From Agapanthus africanus (Eukaryota; Streptophyta; Magnoliopsida; Asparagales; Amaryllidaceae): a DNA stretch of 64,000 nt. A program made the position numbers and the translations under genes. A model generated the notes under the pieces. The model was not told the origin of the DNA. It did not search any database and was given only the letters and a program-made list of their open reading frames with translations. Each line of letters starts with the position of its first letter. The stretch's first letter is position 1. Where the stretch lies: assembly GCA_030015575.1 (NCBI GenBank), contig CM057344.1, positions 596,634,410 to 596,698,409 on the forward strand, read 5' to 3'. Positions 44,071-56,458 of the stretch are shown piece by piece.

Positions 44071-45368
44071 CTACTTGGATTTCATCATCGATATCATTTC
44101 TAACCCACGTAACTTCACGATCAGCCGAAGATAACCCGTCTCTTGAAATAGAAGGTCAGAGCACTTTAAGTCTTCTCTCTTCTTCATCCTCATTGCTATC
44201 CTCCATACGATTCTCGAATTCTGGGATATCGTAAACATCCCTGGGTTTCCAATGGCATACGGGACTCCATCCCGGATACTCAAGCATTGTGAATAGTATA
44301 CTTGAAACGTTTGTTGCGGAAAGATAAATGGATCGTCCTGACTGTACAATCGAAGTGTGTTCACACTAGTCAATTCATATTCATCTTTCCAAGTGCCGAG
44401 ATTGTTTCTCCACTTATCCGTATCGGTTCGTGTATTGTACCAAATACACTGAAATATATAAAACGGTTTTAATCGTTCGGGATATTGGATGCCAAGTATG
44501 CAATTTAAGTATCTATAATAAATCACACCATCCGATCCTATGGTCGCAATCCCACTATTCTGAGTGGTTCGAGATATTTCTATATTCTTAACTTCAAATT
44601 TGTATCCAAAGACACCGAATCCTTTATAATGAGCAAGCTCCATTCTAGGAAACTGAGATAAATATCTTGAATCTCTCTCTAATGATGCAAACAAGTTCGG
44701 ATCGTGGATCTGACAAAACAAATTTTACGGTAACGATATAAGTTTAGATTAAGACTGGTAGCAATAACATGTTATTCAAACAACTTACATGATCTGCAAC
44801 CCAATCGCAAAAATTATCCTGATGATATTTTTCCAATCGTTCATCATTCTAATCAGGATGACCCTCATGTACCTCATTAATATGAATTCTATTCTCAATA
44901 ATAAATTATGATATTAATATTATATCATTTCATACACATACAAACACAAATATAACGATTAATCCAAAAAAACTTACTCTCTAATTTCTTCAAGACATAC
45001 GCTATTGAGGAGGATAAACCGATACATCTTGTTGATAAATATAGTGTCTACTCTCTTATAATCAGCTTTACTATATGGCCCGTCCTGAATTCTACGAGGC
45101 CGGTTAAGTTTCGTTTCAATGTTCCCGTCCAGATAGCGGGAAAAAATATGGTTACTTCATCTAGAAGATAACCTTGCATGATAGAACCCTCTGATCGATT
45201 TTTATTGCGTATATACTTTTTTAGAGTGTAGATGTACCTAAAGAAAAATATGTTAAATAAATAAATACGGACATATAGTACAACAATAATTTTATAAAAT
45301 GCGTGAAACGAAAATTTCAACGTACTTTTCAACGAGATACATCCATCGATATTGTACCGGTCCAGCAA
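44071..45368 (-). pseudogene. CACTA transposase C-terminal part (DUF4216-like and end of DUF4218)
   Basis: 45368-45048 continues the DUF4218 end (AGPVQYRWMYLVEKY, then NRSEGSIMQGYLLDE). 44721-44071 is a 216-codon frame with YYRYLNCILGIQYPERLKPFYIFQCIWYNT, matching the DUF4216 core ('YYG.L..I.EL.Y......LFKC.WYD'), and PFIFPQQTFQVYYSQC. Introns lie between (about 44722-44790 and 44880-44980). Stops and AT-rich gaps show decay. Confidence 0.75.
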
Positions 45369-45438
45369 ACTTAGCCTCGATTACAAAATAAATCGTCAGG
45401 TCTATTATGATATCAAATAACGACTGCAGGAAAATACG

Positions 45439-46715
45439 CTAAAGCTTGCAAAGTATCAATGAAATAGAATTTTCTAGATTCTCCAGCGTCACAACATCCA
45501 AGGTTTTAACGCACAATTCTCTAAAAATGCAATAAAGGCCATTGATTACTAGACCAACCGATTCGGGAAAGGAAGTCCTGAGGGATAACGGGAGAAAGTG
45601 CTCCATAATAATATGGTGATCATGAATTTTCAGCCCATCGATCTTGCCTTTCATAATTTTTATCTTCTTGCTAAATGATCCTGAGAAACCTTTGGGAAAT
45701 TTCAAGTCATGCAACACCTGCAGGAACCTTTTTTTCTCCGGTTGTGATATATGATACGTGGTATTGGGAGGTACAAACTTGCCTGATTTACCCGCTATGG
45801 GTTTAAGATGTAATTCACTTCTAATTTCTCAGTACTAAAGATCCATCCGAGCATGAAAGTTGTTTTTTGATTTTCTGTCTCTACAAAGAAACAAGTTAAG
45901 TATATGCTCGGATACTCCCTTCTCTATGTGCATGACGTCCAGATAATAACACACTAAATTTGTTAACCAGTATGAAAGCTCATAGAAAATACTTAACTTG
46001 TTCCCGTAGGATGGTTTGACCTGTTTTGCGGGATCTATCCCGAAGGTCACATTATTGTAACCATTCCACTGAGCAATCACGTTCTCTCCGGACAATGAGG
46101 CTGGAAGCCCATAAAGCTCATGATGACCATTAAAGTGAGTAACGTATAACCTGTAGGGATGGTCTAGTAGCAGGAAACGTCGATGACCGCAATAACAAAC
46201 GTTCCTGCTAAAATTCAACCATTTCGATATTGTATCTTGATGGCAATAAGGGTATGCTTTGTGACCATGTACTGACCAACCTGATAGCATTCCATATGCA
46301 GGAAAGTCGTTAATTGTCCACATTAAAGACGCATGCATTGTGAAGGTTGTATCTGTATTTGCATCGTAAGTCTCTACACCATCAATGAATAAAGATTTTA
46401 ACTCATCGATCAGAGGCCGGAGATAGACGTCGATATTGTTTCCCGGTGAGTTTGGTCTGTCAATAAAAAGAGGTATCATAAAGAAGGATTGATCCATAAC
46501 CAACCAAGACGACAGATTATAAATTATCATTACAACGGGCCATGTGCTGTAGCCTCCAGCCATATAGTTGAATGGGCAGAAGCCATCACTAGCCAGTCCG
46601 AACCTGACATTGCGAAGATCACTACTGAATATTTAGTGCCTTCTATCGAAATCCTTCCATTCCGGTGAATCTCTTGGATGACTCATTTTTCCATCTTGCT
46701 TGGAGCAGCACGGTT
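45439..46715 (-). pseudogene. CACTA transposase, Transposase_21 (TNP2/TnpD) domain and DUF4218 start
   Basis: The frame 46563-45439 is continuous apart from a few stops (TAG and TGA near 45832-45824). It shows the En/Spm transposase core: TWPVVMIIYNLSSWLVMDQSFFM, SPGNNIDVYLRPLIDELK, GVETYDANTDTTFTMHASLMWTINDFPAYGMLSGW, CGHRRFLLLDHPYR and YYLDVMHIEKGVSEHI. DUF4218 follows (GLKIHDHHIIMEHFLPLSLR). Upstream, 46715-46564 gives HPRDSPEWKDFDRRH, a stop, then DLRNVRFGLASDGFCPFN, the usual N-terminal neighbour. The domain would cut and rejoin CACTA termini; this copy is dead. Truncated at 46715 by Gypsy-2. Confidence 0.9.
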
Positions 46716-46716
46716 G

Positions 46717-48097
46717 TAGGGTGTTTTTCGTCACCCCATTGAGATGGGAATGTGCGCGCACGTCAGGCGTATTACAGATTCCCCCTGCCTAGGGGTAGGC
46801 TGGGGTTTATTGATTATGGGGATCCGAATCTCCGGCAGCCGCGGACTAAGCTGCCGTTAATTACCCCTCGCCTTTGGAGCGAGAGAAACTCCGATTGACG
46901 GGTCAAACAGGTCATGCGAACTCAATGTGCAGTATCATGTTTTGAAAGGGTTTTGGATATATCGGGAGCCCCGCAGAGTTTTTACGGGAGTCCCGCTACC
47001 CGGATAGCGGCCTCCTTGTGAGGTGCGGGGCAGCGCCCCGTTAGAAATTTTTTCTAACGAGGGAGGTATTTTTAGTATGGAGTGTATGTAAGATGAGGGA
47101 GAAAATGGTGTCCAAAGGACGCATGGGTGCCAGCGCCTCGCGTGTCTAGCACGCAGGCGCTGGGCGCTGGCGCCTCACGTGCTTGGCACGCGGGCTCCGG
47201 GTGCTATGCGCTGAGCGCCAGCGCCCCACGTGCTTGGCACACGGGCGCTGTGCACCAGAGCGCCAGCACCCCACGTGCTTGGCACGCAGACGCTGGGCGT
47301 CAGCAGCAGAAGGGACTTGGTTTCTGCACTGGGAGCTGTGCTCCCGAAAGGAAATATTTTTTTATTTTGTATATATATGTATATATATTTTTGAGGAGTT
47401 GAACTCCTAAGATATTTTGGAGCTGATGAAAGGGGCTTCTCCCTTGAGCCCTAGATTTTCCCCAAAGTAGGGTTCTTGGAAGTGGGTCTCCTTCTTCCTC
47501 CTCTGTTGGCCGGATCTTGAAGAACAAGAAGTATGAGATTTTAAAAATCTCTCTTTTTTGAGATCTAATGGAAGATCTGAATTCCCCTTTGTGGGTTTTG
47601 TGGTGAAAAACTATTTAATTTTGGAAAAGAAAGAGTAAAACTCTTGATTTAATTCAAAAAAAGAAGAAGATTTAGAACCTTGAGGAAGGAGAAGGAGGAA
47701 CAAAAACCCTAACCTTTTTGAGAGGAATGAAAAGCGTATGCTTTATTCATTATCATGTTGCTTTATATAGGCTTACACATTTACATATAGCCCATTGGGC
47801 TTTACAAAATGGCATTTTGCCCATCTCATACCTCATGTGCTCATTTCTTTTGCACATAAACCATGGGCTTTACAAAAATTTGGTTTTATGCCCATTTTGC
47901 TTACATGCATGCATAAAAAAAATTACATCAAAATTATTTATTACATGATTTTTATTTTGGCATGGAGGAGGGCCGGCCGCTTCATGTTCGGACTCGACCT
48001 GGGCATGGGTCCGCTTGATCTGGGCCTGGGCCCACTTAGCTTGGGGTTGACCTTGACTTTGACTTGGTCAACCGGGGTGCAATTTTCGACCCCAACA
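46717..48097 (-). repeat. Gypsy-2 3' LTR
   Basis: About 1.38 kb. The right end reads ...GACCCCAACA on the plus strand (minus TGTTGGGGTC) with a G-rich polypurine tract complement (GTGCCCCCCAT) just outside at 48100-48110. The left end is fixed by comparison with 63611. It contains a GC-rich tandem block with CACGTG G-boxes at 47130-47310. Frames there are repeat artefacts. Confidence 0.8.
47130..47310. repeat. GC-rich tandem repeats with G-box motifs in Gypsy-2 LTR
   Basis: About four diverged copies of a 45-51 bp unit built on GCGCCAGCGCC...CACGTGCTTGGCAC. Three copies keep CACGTG (47176-47181, 47227-47232, 47272-47277), the palindromic bZIP/bHLH G-box core. Confidence 0.6.
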
Positions 48098-48324
48098 AAG
48101 TGCCCCCCATCAATAAATGCACACCACATATGTGGGTCGTGTGCATGAAATTGATGGATTTTCTATCGCGTGGAGTCGACTTTCTTTGTTTCCCACTTTT
48201 TGGGATGAACTGCCCTTTTTACGGCATGGACGGTCGACGCTTGACGCATCTCCAAGACGGAGTGTCCGTAGTAGACGTTTTCCCGACACGGAGTGATTTG
48301 GTTCCCGCTTTGTAGGAAGCCTGC

Positions 48325-48774
48325 ACTGCCCTTTTTACGACATGGACGGTCGATGCTGCCCTTTTTGCAACTTGGACGGTCGGTTCTGCCATTTTAGCAA
48401 CTTGGACGGTCGGTGCTGCCCTTTTTGCGACTTGGACGGTCGGTGATGCCCTTTTTGCGACTTGGACGGTCGTTGTTGCCCTTTTTGCGACTTGGACGGT
48501 CGGTTCTGCCATTTTAGCGACTTGGACGGTCGGTGCTGCCCTTTTAGCGACGTGGATGGTCGGTTCTGCCATTTTAGCGACTTGGAAGGTCGTTGCTGCC
48601 CTTTTTGCGACTTGGACGGTTGGTTCTGCCATTTTAGCGACTTGGACGGTCGGTGCTGCCCTTTTAGCGACGTGGACGGTCGGTTCTGCCATTTTAGCGA
48701 CTTGGACGGTCGGTGCTGCCCTTTTAGCGACGTGGATGGTCGGTTCTGCCCTTTTTGCGACTTGGACGGTCGGT
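48325..48774. repeat. 30-bp tandem repeat array (15 units) in Gypsy-2
   Basis: Fifteen contiguous 30-bp units of the type TGCCCTTTTTGCGACTTGGA plus CGGTCGGT. Units beginning TCTGCCATTTTA and GCTGCCCTTTT alternate, giving a 60-bp higher-order period. Because 30 is divisible by three, several frames stay open on both strands (a decapeptide-repeat frame of 157 codons on the minus strand). I read these as artefacts. The array lies just inside the 3' LTR. Confidence 0.85.
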
Positions 48775-50710
48775 TCTTGATTTGACTTGCTCTGCTTCTT
48801 GCAGTGTCAAGGATGAACTTGACTTGCTCCGCTTCTTACGGTGTCGAGATTGGATTTTGACTTGCTCCGCTTTCGGCGATGTCGGGGTTGAAGTTGACTT
48901 GTTGATTGTGATTTGGGTTGACATCAGCATCGCTACATTGGATGGCACCAGAAGCAAATCATCATTTGCCATGAGAGGATTTGGGGATTTTGGTTTTTTG
49001 GGTCGGCATCTGCATTACTGCACTGGAATAATGCCAGGAGCAACTCATCATTTGCCCTTGCCCTTTGAGGAGCGATGGCTTAGGAGACAGGTTTAGGTCC
49101 TTATCACCTAAGACTTTTCAATTTTATGAGCCGTAAGGGTCCCATAAAAGCATTTTCTCCCTACGAGTCGAAAGGATCTCGTAGGTGTATTTTCTCCTTA
49201 GGAGTCGTGGAGACTCCCAAGTGTGTTGCTCCTTTATGAGTTGTAAGGATCTCACGCGGGGATTTTCTCGTCACAAAGTTGAGAGGACTTTGCGAGTGCA
49301 TTTCATTTCTTTTTCACAAGTTCGCGCCCTTTCGGGTTTTCACAAACTCGCTGGCAGTCCTGCTGCTTTTACTCATGGAGCCCTTTCGGGTTTTCATCCT
49401 TACCCATTTTGCTTGCGGACATACCCCTCTTTTTTTGGGAATCTTCATCGCTAGTGGGACTTTGAATGTGGTCTTGCCGGTAGGACTTGGGAGAGATTGG
49501 GATCGTTTTACGCCCGTGGATTGTATACGATTTTGCAGGATGTATGATCTAGATCGTAGGGCCGAAAGAATTTCAGGACTTTGTCGGTGTCTGCATCGCT
49601 GTACTGGAATATGGTACCAGGAGCGACTCATCATTCGCCATCGGGAATTTCATTTTTGGTTGGTATCTGCATCGCTGCACTGGAATATGGTACCAAGAGC
49701 GACTCATCATTCGCCGTCGGGAATTTGAGTTTTGGTTGGCGTCTGCATCGCTGCACTGGAATATGGTACCGGGAGCGACTCATCATTCGCCGTTGGGATA
49801 TTCGGGAATTGGTTTTTAAATCGGCATCTGCATTGCTGCACTGGAATAATGCCAGGAGCAACTCATCATTTGCCTTTCCCTGTTGGGAAGCGATGGCTTA
49901 AGAGACATGTTTAGATCTCTATCACCTAAGGCTTTTCAATTTTATGGGCCGTAAAGGTCCCATAAAAGCATTTTCTCCCTACGAGTCGTAAGGATCCCGT
50001 AGGTGCATTTTCTTCTTAGGAGTCGTGAGGACCCCCAAGTATGTTTTTCCTTTGTGAGTCATAAGGATCCCACGAAGGTTTGTTCTCCTCATATATCGTG
50101 AGGAACATGAGTGGGTCTTCCCAATGGACCATAATTCCAAGGGCGGAGACCGGCCGCTGGACTGGTGATTGCGGTGGGGCATGGGTATGATGAGAATTGT
50201 TTGAGCCCGTGGATTGTATACGGTAGTCAACTTGGGGACCAATCGTAGGGCTGGGAGAATTTTGGGAAAATTGGATTTTGGTTGGCGTTTGCATCGCTGC
50301 ACTGGAATATGGTACCAAGAGCGACTCATCATTCGCCGTTTTTTTTACCGCTATTGCTCTATCATTTCAGCTTTTCTTATCGCGAAGGTCGTGATTGCCC
50401 TATCATTTCGGCTATTTATTCGCGGTTGCCCCATCATTTCGGTTTTATTTTCATCTTTATTTTTACTCGCTGATTTTTATTTCGAGTTGCCCCATCATTT
50501 CGGCTTTTTATTATATTTTTTTATTTTTGTTTTATTTACACATTTTTACACCCCCAGTTTAACGACTTAGAGGTCGATTGTTCCCAGTTTAACGACGTAG
50601 TGGTCAGCTGTTTTCAGAGAAAGGCAGATGTCTGCGAAGGACTTCGGTCTCCGTTTGTATGAAATTGGCGGTTGCAGGTTGACTGTTTGTTAACACGCCT
50701 TTAGACAGTT
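48775..50710. repeat. Noncoding complex-repeat region of Gypsy-2
   Basis: No domain is recognised. A unit containing GCATCGCTGCACTGGAATA and GAGCGACTCATCATTCGCC recurs at about 49003, 49592, 49667, 49741, 49821 and 50288. A second block (GGTCCCATAAAAGCATTTTC, then ACGAGTCG...GGATC) occurs at about 49137 and 49955, part of a roughly 818-bp direct duplication. Low-similarity TCATTTCGG repeats lie at 50360-50510. This fills the place where pol would lie in an autonomous element. Confidence 0.7.
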
Positions 50711-52013
50711 CTATCTCTCCTGCCTTGTATTGCTTTTCGCCCAATCTTTGAAGACAAAGCAGTCCGCAATGGCATGACCTATCACTCTGTGATAGGGGCA
50801 GTATTTGGGGTCGTCAGTCATATTCGCTTCTTGCAGTCTTTTTGATTCTAGCAATTGTAGACCGTTCCTCAGGGCGTCTTTGAATATTTTACGGTTTTTG
50901 TCCTTTCTGAAGGAATATACCTTATCCAGTTTCTCTTTCAGTGGAGATTCTCCTCCCTCTACGAACACCGGCCTCCGAGGTTGGCTGGCATTAGGCCCGC
51001 TCATCCCTCGCTTATTTCTGTTAGCCGAAATGTTGAAAGATTCAGTATCGTCGGAATTTCCGCCTTTACGATTTTCGTCCTTTCGGTTTCTTCAGGACCT
51101 TTTGTTATTTTGGGAGTCAGAGGAGGACTCCTGCTTTGAGCGTTCTAACATCTGGACTTTCCTGGTCAGCTCTTGAAATGTTTTGAGACCCACGGTGTAT
51201 AGAAACGGGGCCATCCAATTGTTGAGATTTCCGACGAGGAGACTGACAGATTGGTCCTGCTCTATCGGCGGTTCATATTTGATGGAGAGATTACGCCATC
51301 GGGTTATAAAATCCGTGCCGCTTTCATTATTCTTTGGCTTGGTCCTTATGAGGTCGGCGATGGTGATCTTATCGCTAACACTCATGAACCTTTATCGAAA
51401 CAAAGATTCCATTTGGACGAAATTAGTAACGGAGCCATCCGGTATGCTCGCGTACCAGTCGAAAGCGACATCGGTCAGGCTATTAACGAACTGGCGGAGG
51501 AGAAGCGCATCATTGCCCCCAGTATTCCTGCATGAGACTTTAAAGTGGGCGATGTGCCGAATCGCATTTCCCGTCCCATCGAATCTTCCGAATTTAGGGA
51601 TAATATAGCCGCTAGGAAATTCTACCAGATCATACTGAGCAGGATATGGTCTCCCGCTACTGCTAACATCTTTTTGCGCTTCGGTTTCAGCTACCAATGT
51701 TTTGACTTTATTGGCAACCAAATCCATGATTTGATCGTGAGTTAGCGGGCTACTGTCATCGGTAGCCAAGACATTTCTCGAGATAGGATGCAACTGACTT
51801 TTATGCGGTCCGCCCACTTTTGGATTTGAGGGAATAGGCGTCGGCTGTCTCGGGACATCGTTTCCCAGTTCATGAGCAGAGCCATGTGCCTGATTGGGCG
51901 GCTGAAAGGTAAGTTGGGCCGTGAGCTGTAAAACGCCGTTCGTCAAGTCGTCAATTTTGGTGTAAAGTTTGGCCATCTCCCTATCTTTTCTTCCAAGCTG
52001 TTTTCGGAGCTAT
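50711..52013 (-). pseudogene. Gypsy-2 gag, C-terminal part
   Basis: A single minus-strand frame runs from 52013 to 50711 with only isolated stops: TAA at about 51394-51392 after MESLFR and TGA near 51092. It contains the retrotransposon gag core: FGRFDGTGNAIRHIAHFKVSC, LRQFVNSLTDVAFDWYASIPDGSV, ITIADLIRTKPKNNESGTDFITRWRNLS. It ends with a cysteine/histidine segment YCPYHRVIGHAIADCFVFKDW as in Tat-type gags. The frame joins exactly with the part on the far side of Copia-C2. No protease follows. Confidence 0.85.
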
Positions 52014-54234
52014 TGTTAGTTGTATGTATGCCCTAGAGGCCAGTATTGTACAGATGATGTATATTATATTGGATGCTTGGACATATATAGAGATGACTTT
52101 CTTGCTCGATATGATAGTATGCTATCTGGTTACTCTTTATCTTAACATGTACACTAGTCTCTTTAAACTGTCTTATAGTTACATGTTGGTAAAGCCCTTA
52201 GGATGTGTACTTGACTACCTGGACTATGATGCAGATCATACTAGTGGGGACATGGTAGTCCATAAGTACATCCTTCAAGGTCCCTAGTCGTGGGTGTATC
52301 GAGACGGGGCATCGATATACCAGAGTAGACTAGCGTATATGCTTCTCGACCCATGAGATGGGCGATGGATGATCCCATATCCATTGGTGTTTGACATCAG
52401 AGAGGGTATACGGGTGCTCAGTGGAGACTGGGTACACTGGACGGACTCGCCGAGAACTCCCAGATGGTATTATACCTCACGTCAGATGGCAGTTCTCAGG
52501 TGACACTTGTACAGGTTAGTCTGTAGACCCGAGATCGTCATAGAGTCTTGTGTGATTCCCACTGTGCTTTGATCTCCACCTTACCACGTCCATGAGGGCG
52601 TGCAAAACGGTGGTCTTTGGGTACAGTCCCGAGTCACATGGAGGCAATGAGCGATAGGAGGGGTTTCGTCTCTTCCGGTATTGGGGGTTGATGTTGCGCT
52701 GTGCTCGATTGGCCGTAACAGGGAAGTCCCTGGCCAGGGCTGATCAGAGATTTACTGGTAAGTGTTACCAGTAGTTTCTCGACCCGTTATGAGCCTCACA
52801 TCGGCACGACTTATCGGTTATTGGGGGTCTGACGTTTACCACCCCTAGACTTGATATGCGACGTATCAGACGAACAGACCGAACTGTACGGTAAGTTTTA
52901 CTGGTTGGATTCACAGGAGTGTGAGCGGACTAGCTCGTCGATCTTCTGATCGCTCGATACCCGGATGGCCGTTACGTTTAGCAGACCGCTTGCGGCTTGT
53001 GGGTGCTTGATATGATCATCATCTGCTACCGGTGTATTGACGAGTCTTTAGAGTCCTATACAGAGGTTTCCTGGTTCAAGCGAAACGAAATAGGAGCGCA
53101 TATGAGATATGTGCAGGACCGAGAATAATGCGTGTATGTGATACCGTATTTCATTCTCGCGATATATGTTTCGATTGGTTATATTCGATATGACCTAGTT
53201 ATCGAATCATTGATTCGATAAATCGATACATTGGATTCTAGTCGGTTATGTGCGACATGACCGGATCATTGAATCAAATGTTGATTTAATGATTTAATGC
53301 ATAATTATATATTTGATATATTGCATTGCATTAACTAGTATTGGTTCACTTTATATGGATTTTCTCACTCGATGTGCAAGAAGTATATATGATATACTTT
53401 TGTGCACTACTTTGTGTCATGTTTGATGATACATGTTGTTTGGTGTTGTGTTAAGACTTAAACCATGGTTATGATAATAGTTAGGGTTTTTATTTATTTA
53501 CTTATTTATTTATCTATTCTTTTTGATAAATAAATATATATGATAACAAAATGGTTTCTTTCATGAAGCTTGATGAAGCTTCATGAAGCTTTGACTAAAG
53601 TGACTATTTTGCCATCATCCTTAACCCTAACCATTCTCATTTGACCATGGTTTATTCTCTACACTTAACCTAGGTTAGAAGATGATAAGTGTTGATTTTA
53701 TTATTCTTTTTTCACAACACTTATCATATTCTATCTACTTCTTCTTCTTCATCTTCAAGAGAGAAACTATGATGCCATCAATGGCAACCTGAGATCCAAA
53801 GTGAGAAATCCAATTCTAAAGTGAACCCACCTCCTATTTCTTCACCCTCTACCTCTTGCCAAGTTGTTTTGGGTGTTTTCTTCACAAGTTTCACAACTTG
53901 GTGAAGTTGGAGCTTGAACTTGCGCAACCTCGACGTAGATCATCTTCGGCACGAAGCCGACGACCTATTCTGCTCGTTTTCCCGATGAAGCCGACGAATG
54001 AGTCTAGGATTCGAAAAGGACAGCGAGAGGACGACTACGTGGAGCTAAGAAAGTGGAAATCCGGATCTACAAAGGTTGTAACTTCCGAACTTTAGTTAAG
54101 TTGTTAACTAGATTATCTTTTCGCCTAAACTTCTAGTCAACGATCCGTATTAGGGTTTCTCGGCACCCATAATTTTTGAAATTGGCATGGTTGATGCCTT
54201 GTGAGACCTCTATAGTGTGCCTAGGAACCCTACA
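52014..54234 (+). repeat. Copia-C2 5' LTR
   Basis: TGTTAGTTGTATG...CCTACA. It has the family palindromes near 53200-53300 and an inverted pair CGAGAATAATG/CATTCTCG near 53122-53160. An 87-codon frame near its start is interrupted in the C1 LTRs, so it is not supported as a gene. Confidence 0.94.
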
Positions 54235-54235
54235 G

Positions 54236-54248
54236 TGGTATCAGAGCC
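54236..54248 (+). other. Copia-C2 primer binding site
   Basis: TGGTATCAGAGCC, perfect initiator Met-tRNA complement, one base after the LTR. Confidence 0.94.
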
Positions 54249-54447
54249 TAGCTAGAGCCTTAGGCGAAGTCTAGACGCAATTTGAAGCCCGAACGAACCC
54301 GAAACCCTAAACCAAACATGCTCTCTGGACTTTTTCCAAAATCTGGAGTTTTTCGATATTAAAAATATGCAGAAAAATCAGCAGGAAATTCAAAGGTTTA
54401 CTGTGAAATTCGTGAGCCTAATTCCACTAAGCCGGCGCGGATCCGCG

Positions 54448-54466
54448 GCATGAGCATGGCTCATGC
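54448..54466 (+). other. Palindromic hairpin after PBS (Copia-C2), candidate dimerisation stem
   Basis: GCATGAGC-ATG-GCTCATGC, 212 nt from the PBS, flanked by GGATCCGC and GATCCGCGG, which can extend the stem. The C1 copy at the same distance is a perfect 18-bp palindrome. Confidence 0.55.
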
Positions 54467-56092
54467 GGCTGATCCGCGGCCGTACGGCCTCAATATTTAA
54501 AGAATTTTACACAGTAATTCTTAGTTTCCAGTGGTGATTTTCCTAGGTATTTTTAATAATTATTCAAGAGTTGAATTTTCTGGGGTTGCTTTGGGGATTC
54601 GGTGTTTCGATCGGGGTATCAAATTTCGTCTTTGTGTATTTCCGGATAATTTTTAGAATATGTTAAAAAGTTCGACCGAATATAAATACCCAATTTTTCC
54701 CTTGTCGGGAAATTTCCAAGTGTTGGATTTTTCCGTAGTTTAACGACGTTCTAAGTAGTGCAAGTAACGCGATGGACCCTCCAGAAGACAACAAACCTTA
54801 ACTCGATTATGTGACCGTCTTGAACTGCCCTTTGAACCTTCGGGTTTGGGGCAGTACGGCGTGCCACATGTGAGGCGTTGGCTTGACCCTTCTACGGCTG
54901 GACCGTTGGTACTGTGGCACGAACTGAATGTTGTTAGACTTATTTCATGTGTTGAGTTGTATCGGGAAAACTTGGGTATTCGACTGTTCGATCGGAAAGT
55001 TTAACATTTTCTGTTTATCTGGAATGTGATACAATAATTGGAATTCACAAACAGTTATGAGATAACTGAATGAATGTTATAAATCTAGCAGTTTAGTCCC
55101 ACATGATATTGAAAAGAGTTTTCGATAATGAGACTAAAATGCGGGATTTATATCTGTTAGGCATGTGATGTCTAAGTATTTCATTTGATTAGGCATGCGA
55201 TGTCTAAAGAGGTTGCGGATTCCAACTGTTGTAGTTTTACACTTTCTTTTCTGTGACCGTAAGTGTAGTATGTTCATATCGCCGGTTTCGTTGCTATACG
55301 TCAACGACAATTGGGGTATGCATACTTACTTACGTTGATGACATGTGATGTTATGTGTTGCTGGATATGTTATATTGGATCGTCGTGTTTGAATAGCCGG
55401 GGGTTTTTATGTGAGATGAGTGTTTTTCATTTTCATTCATGTAAAAACTTGTATGTAATATTCTTTTTATTTGGGGCACTTCCAGGTTGCGGAAGTTGTC
55501 ACCTTTTGTATATTATTTACTTTTCCGCATTAGGATAGACCCAAGGAGAGGAGCACAAGTAACCGGGTTCTGGGGTCCAGTGGGAGACCAACTCGAGGAG
55601 TCGAGTCCGGGTCTCCTAACCCTAGAATTGGCAGGGTTGCATGCCGCTCTCGTAGGGGTCTAGGGGTGTGGGATTGGCTATTCATCACGACCGTGGAATC
55701 CGTGTTTTATACTGGCTCGTATTGAAAACACGGACGTCCTAGTATATCCAATGTTTCATATGTTTCTTCTGCTGCGATATCTGTGATGCGATCATGTGAT
55801 GTTCTTTGATAGATACTTTATATAGTATATATGATATATTATATAGACATTACTTATGTTTTACACCCGCGCTAGCCCTGCCCTGCTCTGTCGTTAGTTA
55901 CCTAACCTAACGGAGCACGAGGGGACATCGAGGCGAATGCGGATGGTATAAGTGTACGTCGTATTTATCTGTGATGTTTAGGTATTTAAATGATGGGACT
56001 TCATTAATGTGATTAATGAAAGAAAAGAAACCTAAGATGTTGTAGAATCATATTTTAAACAAAACAGGTAGCTACAGTTCTTGCTTTGCATA

Positions 56093-56330
56093 GCGGTATA
56101 TATGATATACCCTGCACCTTATTCGATGAGGAAAGGACCGAGATCCCTTCACCGGGAGTGACTCCTTTAGCAATAACTGGCAGATGCTATACACTCGGTT
56201 TGCTTTTGACTGCTTCTATAGTTTATGCTTTGCACAGCGATATATATGATATATCCCGCACCTCATTCGACGAGGAAAGGGCCGACGATCCCTTCACCGG
56301 GAGTGACCCCTTTAGCAAAACTAGAAAAGC
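56093..56330 (+). repeat. 144-bp tandem duplication in Copia-C2 leader
   Basis: Two units start at 56093 and 56237 (GCGGTATATATGATAT / GCGATATATATGATAT). Both contain CCTTATTCGATGAGG or CCTCATTCGACGAGG and CCCTTCACCGGGAGTGAC. C1 has the same pair at 31310-31510. Copia-A and B leaders do not show it. Confidence 0.7.
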
Positions 56331-56458
56331 CTCAAAATCACTCCATTTCAAAACTTCATTTGATTCTACAACGATATCAAGTTCATTACGCAATAGGTTT
56401 TCAGAAAAACCTGTCGTAGCCCTCCGTCATTTCAGATAAAGACTATTTAGTATTCATG

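Larger units (their letters stand above)
38850..46715 (-). mobile_element. CACTA (En/Spm-like) transposon, decayed, ends not in window
   Basis: Minus-strand transposase (46715-44071) followed by a multi-exon tnpA-like gene (43947-38850), the order typical of plant CACTA elements. It is interrupted by a copia solo LTR (39583-41788) and cut on both sides by Gypsy-1 and Gypsy-2. The CACTA termini and 3-bp duplication would lie outside the window. Coding sequence resumes in register on both sides of the solo LTR. Confidence 0.85.

Noticed and set aside
47127..47402. Frames with repeated Ala/Arg/Trp/His segments
   Set aside because: Translations of the GC-rich tandem block in the Gypsy-2 LTR.
48219..48692. 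157-codon frame of decapeptide repeats (AKMAEPTVQV type)
   Set aside because: Direct result of a 30-bp repeat that stays open in several frames on both strands; no gene context.
52024..52287. 87-codon frame at the start of the Copia-C LTR, similar short frames in A and B LTRs
   Set aside because: Interrupted by a stop in the C1 LTRs, and changes between families are not biased to synonymous sites. It is better explained by LTR homology.
55311..55538. Cys-rich small frame in the Copia-C leader (also in C1 at 32125-32343)
   Set aside because: Shared by C1 and C2 only because the leaders are homologous; no counterpart in A or B and no recognisable domain.
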